This document shows, in pieces, positions 43,991 through 49,856 of a stretch of DNA of 49,856 bases. The translations under genes and the position numbers were made by a program. Source of the DNA: Paramacrobiotus richtersi (lineage: Eukaryota; Tardigrada; Eutardigrada; Parachela; Macrobiotidae); assembly GCA_034698045.1 (NCBI GenBank), contig JAQGAU010000042.1, forward strand, positions 1-49,856. Direction: 5' to 3'. The notes under the pieces are model-generated. The model was given only the letters and a program-made list of their open reading frames with translations, was not told the DNA's origin and did not search any database. Every line of letters starts with the position of its first letter. The first letter of the stretch is position 1.

Positions 43991-45163
43991 ATGGAGAATT
44001 CGATTGATCGTTCCCTCCAGTATACCAGTGAAGATGACACAACATTTTATTCCGCCGTCGGATCCACCAGTAAGCTGGCCAAAACGATCCATCCCGTGTG
44101 GATTTTCGACCACGGTGAGGATGGAGAATTTCCAGTAGAGGGCGCTGAAGTTCCATCGGATACCAATGGGCAAGCTGTGTCCTCCGCAAGAAGTCCCAAT
44201 ACGGTCATGGATGGCCAGAACTTCAGCAAAATCGCCAAAAAGACCAAAAACGTTGAAGAGAACGCGCTCAGGGAGGTCAATGGATGGATACAGCCAGAGT
44301 GGGTTCCCGGGTCTTTGTCGCACAAGAATAACAAGATCAGGCTCCATCTAAAACGTGGTAAGAGAATCTTAAATTTAATAGTGAAAATATTCTGTTTGGA
44401 CTTTCTTCGTTGATAACATTTGTTGATCGATCGATTGAGGCAAATTATACAATCATATTGAAATTGTTTTTCACCCACTCTTGGAAAGTAAATGTATAGA
44501 TGCAAAGAACTTTCCGAGTTATTTCTGATGAAAACAAGGAAGTTCAACGGTCTATTGCGTTATAAAGTAATCATAGCGAGACCGAACCAGGCTTCACTGA
44601 GGCCTTTTCCTTAATTAGAAAGAAAGACCCTGTTTCTTTTGAAAAGAATTCACTCCAGTTTCGTTCTCCTTTGTTTGTCATTTTCTAATTTTGGTTATCT
44701 CGCAGGGGATGTTGTGTATGTCAAGGCGGCGACACGAGAAGGGGCGACGGGAACATATTGGTACCTGGCAAGGATTGAACGCATCCGTGGTGGGCAACCG
44801 GATGAATCCAAGCGCAACTTTTTGATTCGCTATGTCGATCGCAAGGTGGTCCAGGACAAGAACGGTTTCAGGTATTTTTAAGTTTATGCATCGAACATCG
44901 TTGAAACATAAATAATAATAATATTATGGTGATTTATTGTAATGTTCCGTTGCAGATACCGCAACTATAGAATGACGGAGTGGGTGTCATTCGGCTATCT
45001 AGTGCTGGATAGTGCGGAAGCGAGAATCAAAGCCAATTTGGACAATAAGGAATTTCTGAAGGAGAATTCCGTGCGACCATCGGAGAAAAATTCCGTGCGA
45101 CCACCGGTCAGGAGCGGCCGTCGTAATGGTAACAGAAAGACCGGTTCGAAAAAGCGTGTCTAG
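43991..45163 (+). CDS. 246-aa protein with a Tudor/chromo-barrel-like domain
   Basis: Three exons: 43991-44357, 44706-44871 and 44956-45163, all GT-AG, phases 1 and 2. Residues 1-100 are polar and acidic with no motif I recognise. From about residue 121 comes a compact beta-type domain: RGDVVYVKAA, then GTYWYLARIERI, NFLIRYVDRK, and after a short loop YRMTEWVSFGYLVL. This order (a barrel opening with GD-V-V, an aromatic W-Y, L-A-x-I, then F-L-I-x-Y, then EWVSF) is that of Tudor/chromo-barrel modules in chromatin readers such as MRG15 and SGF29. The last 30 residues are strongly basic (RSGRRNGNRKTGSKKRV), suiting nuclear localisation or nucleic-acid binding. A chromatin role is inferred. A near-repeat SVRPSEKN/SVRPPVRS lies in the tail. 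AATAAA is at 45454. Confidence 0.7.
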
Positions 45164-45988
45164 TTGTGCATTTCCCAGAAAATTTAGCTGATCGTTTAGC
45201 CATTCGATACGTACGTTCCTTATCGATTTATTTGGATTTTATTGCTTTTTACAAGAGTTGTACAGTTACTGTGTTGCCTCATGAAGTCGACAGTTTTTTC
45301 TTTTGACGGCTGCTATTTTTACGCGCGAGCGAATCGGGAACGTTTTCCGTGAAAGCATAGCGTATAGATTATGGTGAAAATGCGCTACGCTTGCGCAACG
45401 TGCGTGTGAGATTATTCATTATTGTGATGTGCACTGTGCCACTGCGGGATGTCAATAAAAGTTTGTCAGAATCAGGCCCACAGAAATTTCGTAAATCGTA
45501 CCTTGGCGTTAAACTTCACGTTTTCTTATCGGATTTGTAAATAGCTTTTGGTTTTCATAACTTCTGTGAGTTTTTTTGAAGAACTGTGAACATCATGTAA
45601 CGTTTATCACATGATCGAAACTGCTCGACGCATCATCTCGTTTATTGTTCATAAATTTAATCATAATTATTCCGAAATTTTGATGGTGAGTTTGTCGTTT
45701 CGGGGGGTTTATCTGTAACATTTATATATCTTGTTGCTCCATATATTATTTTCCGGATTTATTCTAAACCTATCGAACAAGTGCGTGTCACAGAAAGTCA
45801 AGATTCGATTGCTTCGCGGAATTCATGATTAAATTGTGTTTAATGGGAGCGTTTCCCTGTACCGCTGCGGATGACACTACAGCACAATCGGGAATTGTTC
45901 ATCTCCGCTCTATTTAAACCTGGTTATTTTCACCACGTTGGAGTTCTCGATTGTTTTTTCCGCGATAAATTGAGCGTGATCAACCTGG
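45164..45988. promoter_or_regulatory. 3' UTR of the Tudor-like gene and mitofusin promoter region
   Basis: AATAAA at 45454-45459 (gtcaataaaagt) is a good end signal for the upstream gene. The remaining 500 bp must include the start region of the mitofusin gene, as both lie on the plus strand. No specific promoter motif is seen. Confidence 0.45.
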
Positions 45989-48900
45989 ATGAACGGCCAG
46001 AGCAGTAAAATGTCGGCCTACATCCATCGATCGCAGTCGCACATTGAATCCCCGACGGCCAAGTACTCCGACGCGGGCGATGATGAAATTGCTCTGTATG
46101 ATGCCGAGGGGCGCATCGGCGACCAGAACGGGCTGCGACCGGGAAATCCCCTCAAAATCTTCCGCGCTGCCAAGAAGAAAATTGCCGATATCTTCAAGGA
46201 ATTAGACGAGCATATGAAGCAGAGTAACGGGTTTTTTAAAAGTAAGTCGGTGCGCAGATGCTGCGGTTCGAATTCGGAATATTCATTTATTTAATTACGT
46301 TTTTTGGATGTGTTGCACTGTTGCATAATTGATTAATATGGTAATATCTTTCATGAAAATTTGAAAACTAGTATAAATTTGCTGGTAAAAAATATCTCAA
46401 AAACGTGCATATAAAAATCTCAAAAAAAGTGAAATTATTTGTCATTTTATCAGTCGATCATTTGCTAAATGAATTTTTTAATATTTTTATCGCGATTTCT
46501 CGTTGGACTCTTTGAATTTGTTTGTGACAACAGATTTGTCCGTTTGTTTGTTTCGAAATACGTTTTAGTACGATTTTCCTGATTGCAGAAATCAAGAACG
46601 GTGTGATTCCCGATGATGTGGCTGTTACGAACGATGTCGAGGAGAACTGCGAGAAAATCAAGGGAATTTTGGATGTTGTGTCGCGCGATCACATGAAAGT
46701 GGTGTTCTTCGGCAGGTAGGTTTGAGTTTTGTTTGTTTCTCCCCTTTTTCTTTCCGATTGTTTTTGGTTGTAAATTCCGAGCAAAAAACTTACAGTATTT
46801 ATAAGGTTTATATTTTGCTGTTTCCAGTTATCTTTCAAAATTGTTATCCCGATGAAATGCGTTATTTTGGGTAAATAACTTCATTTTAATTTTATATAAA
46901 TATTTGCATTTTACAGAAGCTTATTATTACATGTGTTTAATAGTAACGTACTGTTTTTATGACAAAGAAAAATAAAATAGTGGTTTTGAGAATAATCGTA
47001 ATTCGAGATTTATCATTAATTGTTTTTAATTGTGTGTTTTTTATGCTTTTTTCCGTATGTTTTAGGACGAGCAATGGAAAAAGCTCGGTGATCAATGCAA
47101 TGTTACGGGATAAAGTGTTACCAACGGGGATCGGACACACCACCAACTGTTTCATCCAGGTGGAGGGCATTGAGGGCGAGGAACCCTACGCTGTTGTGGA
47201 AGGATCCAATGAACGCTATAATGTCACGGTAAGCATCTGTGTTACACGAGCCATTCAGCCATTTGTTTGAATTTGCACTGGATTTTATTTCGTTGTGATA
47301 AAATCGCGCATGTTTAAGAAAAGTGTTCTTTTTTATTGAATTTGATTGAATTCTGTTATTTTTGAATATTCGTTGAGGTAACGAGACTATGACGTTAAGG
47401 CAGTTGATGATAGTTGTGCGTTTAGTGAAAAAGTTCGATTTTTTTAAACTGGGGATACGTTTTGGCATTCTGTTTTGTTCAAAATTTCATGCTTATTCCC
47501 GATGTTATTAATGGTGTTTTAGAATCTATTTTTTTATTGTGCATGTCTAGTTGTGATTACTCGTTATTGTTTGCCGTTTTTATTGTCCACATTTTTATTC
47601 ATTTCTTTTTCTCTGTACTGTTTTAATTTTATTATTTTTTGGGTATTGTTATTTATTTGACTTTACGTAAATGTTTGCTTTTCTTCAACATTCTTTTTAA
47701 ATTTGGAAAATTATTGTTCTTTTTTTGAAAATGCTGAATTTTTGAGTTTTTTTTTTGAAACTATTTCCGTTTCGTTTTGCAATAAATTGTGTGATTATTT
47801 ACAGAAATACGGTTCTGGCATTCTAAAAGCACAATTTAAATGATACACACTTTATTTTGAATATTTCCTTCATTTCTCCAATTTACAGTCAATAAAAAGC
47901 CTCTCCCACGCCTTGAGCGCCGAACACCTGAGCGAACAAACCCTGGTGAAGTTGATGTGGCCCAAGAGCAAGTGCTACCTCCTCCAAGAGGATGTGGTGC
48001 TGGTGGACAGTCCGGGCATCGATGTCACGGCCAACACGGACAGCTGGATCGACAAGTACTGCACGGATGCCGATGTCTTTGTCCTGGTGGCCAATGCCGA
48101 ATCGACGTTGATGCAGACGGAGAAGAACTTTTTCCATAAAGTCAGCGTGAAGCTGTCGCAGCCGAATGTGTTTATTCTGAATAATCGCTGGGATGCGTCG
48201 GCTAATGAACCGGAAACTATGGATGATGTGAGTGCAAGAAAATATATAAAAATTGTGAGAAAATCTGAAAAAAAATATTCCATTGCTTGCGTGCAAACGT
48301 TTCCTTTTCGTTAAGTTTTTCCGGTTTATTTTGTTTCAATTAACTTGTTTGTATGCCTTAATATTTCTGATAATTAATTATTCAAGGTTTAATTTTTAAA
48401 TAATTTTCTTATTAATCAGCGTTTTCATTACTGACGCAAGTTCGCACGATATTCGTTCGTGTTCTTCTTAATATTTTATTAAATTAGGAAGTCTGAGTGA
48501 TTGTTTAAATGTGATTTCATTTCATGTGCGAAATGTTTAAATTTTCATAAAATGTTCGGATTTAAACAGCAGCAGTTTACAAATGCGACAGAAAAATACT
48601 GAAAATGAACATAATCGTTTTAATGTCCTATAAAAAACCGTCTTATACAAGCATCCTGTCTTATGTAGCAGTAACAAATATTTACGTTTAGAGAGCTCCT
48701 TTGTGCAAATATAAAATCTGGATTCTTTTACATTTTAATGTATGCGTTTTTATGATCTGGTAATCATATTTCCTGAAGTTGTTTGAGCATTCTGTCGAGT
48801 ATGGAATTGCGTAGAACAGTGGCGCTACTTCTGCTACCATATCATGGGATTATCAGCCATGTACTTATACTACAATTTGTATAATAATATCATACGATAA

Positions 48901-49856
48901 TTCGTAATGATGCATTGCTACTTAACATCGGCTTCTTTTTTTGCGTTATTCTGTAGTTAATCTCGTAATACTTTTCTGATTTTTTTTCTCTTCTATCCAG
49001 GTGCGGAAGCAGCATCTCAGTCGAAATTTAGAGTTCCTAACCGAAGAATTAAAGGGTATATCGAAGCAGCAGGCTCTTGAACGGGTATACTTTGTCTCAG
49101 CCAAAGAAGTGCTCCAAACGGCGTTGAAGAAACAGAAAAACGAAGAAATCAACACGGCGAACTTTGCGGACGGCTACCTGATGCGGATGCATGATTTCGA
49201 CACGTTTGAACGGCGATTTCAGCAGTGCATCTCCCATTCAGCTGTCCGAACGAAATTCGAACAGCATACGGTGCAGGGAAGAAAGATTGCCCGGGTGATT
49301 CGCTCCCAGCTGGAATTGGTGTATGATCGTGCTAATTCCCGGAGGTATGCGTGTTTTCCATGTTTTCTTACTTTTTCCTTTAAAAAGGTTGAAAACGATG
49401 GCTGGCATACCAAATATATGGTTTTGGTAAGATATGATGGGTTTTTGCAGAGCGAGTCGTGAAGAGGAACGTTTGAAGCAGGAAGCGGTGTTTCAGATGA
49501 AAACGACGCATTATGAAACACTCGTGGTGGAATTCAAGGAGAAGATCGATTCTTTGTCACGGAAAGCTGGACAAGAGGTAATAACTTCCGCTGTAGAATT
49601 CATAATACTGCTCCATTATTAGATCGTGTGTTTTTTCATCGCGGAATGTAGTTTTTATTGTTAGTTATTGCATTGAGTGATTTTTCATAGTATTAGCACG
49701 GAAACGGATATACATATAATCCTCTGTTTGTGTTACATCGCATTTGAGATTTACGTGTGTTAGGTCATATCTGGATTCCGAGAAGAGCTGGGAAAGCTTC
49801 CTTCAACCGTGAACTCTTACACGAAGAACTGGCCGCTCACATCGGAACAGATGGAC
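45989..49856 (+). CDS. Marf: Mitofusin (fuzzy onions/Marf family), N-terminal half, partial
   Basis: Seven exons: 45989-46241, 46589-46715, 47066-47228, 47889-48227, 49001-49344, 49451-49577 and 49764-49856, where the window ends in an open frame (482 codons so far). Residues 1-84 form the N-terminal tail and first helix ([18 protein letters not shown]). The GTPase domain has the P-loop [11 protein letters not shown] (124-134), a G2 threonine in GHTTNCF, G3 DSPG (221-224) and G4 NRWD (280-283, commonly NKWD). These are followed by helical-bundle residues (exons 5-7, with [13 protein letters not shown]). Mitofusins tether and fuse mitochondrial outer membranes by GTP-driven dimerisation. The membrane anchor and HR2 lie beyond the edge. 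Symbol follows the Drosophila orthologue; orthology is inferred. An in-frame ATG at 46010 is an alternative start. Confidence 0.93.

Noticed and set aside
47889-48296. 135-codon minus-strand His/Arg-rich frame
   Set aside because: Antisense of mitofusin exon 4, which has clear GTPase motifs in the sense frame.

Overview
The window is nuclear DNA from an animal. Genes are split by GT-AG introns, many of them only 55-80 bp. There are AATAAA signals, transposon relics and metazoan-only families (relaxin-type LGR receptor, SLC22 transporter, mitofusin). I see no rRNA, no bacterial operon and no CRISPR array. A small-genome protostome fits. A tardigrade is my tentative guess, but nothing in the sequence proves it.

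Layout. 1-149 (minus) is the first 49 codons of an unrecognised gene running off the left edge. It is head-to-head with an intronless 175-aa coiled-coil gene (894-1421). 1.86-6.63 kb is gene-poor and made of two diverged tandem blocks full of hairpin elements. 6957-9886 is a complete four-exon SLC22-type transporter. 9.8-22.7 kb is a second tandem duplication: the SLC22 last exon, its 3' flank and a trypsin-like protease gene occur twice. Copy 1 of the protease (11291-13866) is broken by a 150-bp hAT-type MITE with a perfect 8-bp target duplication and by a 4-bp frameshift. Copy 2 (20145-22550) is intact but has a LINE tail and a palindromic transposon in its upstream flank. 23.1-29.4 kb holds a protease-intron relic and two copies of a four-membrane-span gene, one decayed (23690-24679) and one intact (28113-29386). 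29.4-35.8 kb is gene-poor, with a retroelement-like fragment and a 1.47-kb palindromic-ended element.

From 36.2 kb the DNA becomes gene-dense. 36220-42232 encodes a 19-exon relaxin/insulin-like-peptide receptor (LDLa, about ten LRRs with one exon each, rhodopsin-like 7TM; about 860 aa). 43991-45163 encodes a 246-aa Tudor/chromo-barrel-like protein. 45989 to the right edge is the N-terminal half (482 codons, seven exons) of mitofusin.

The genes do not form a pathway. What unites the left 30 kb is repeated local duplication followed by decay of one copy, with non-autonomous transposons marking the lesions. All gene models are conceptual splices read by eye; no transcript or database search was available.
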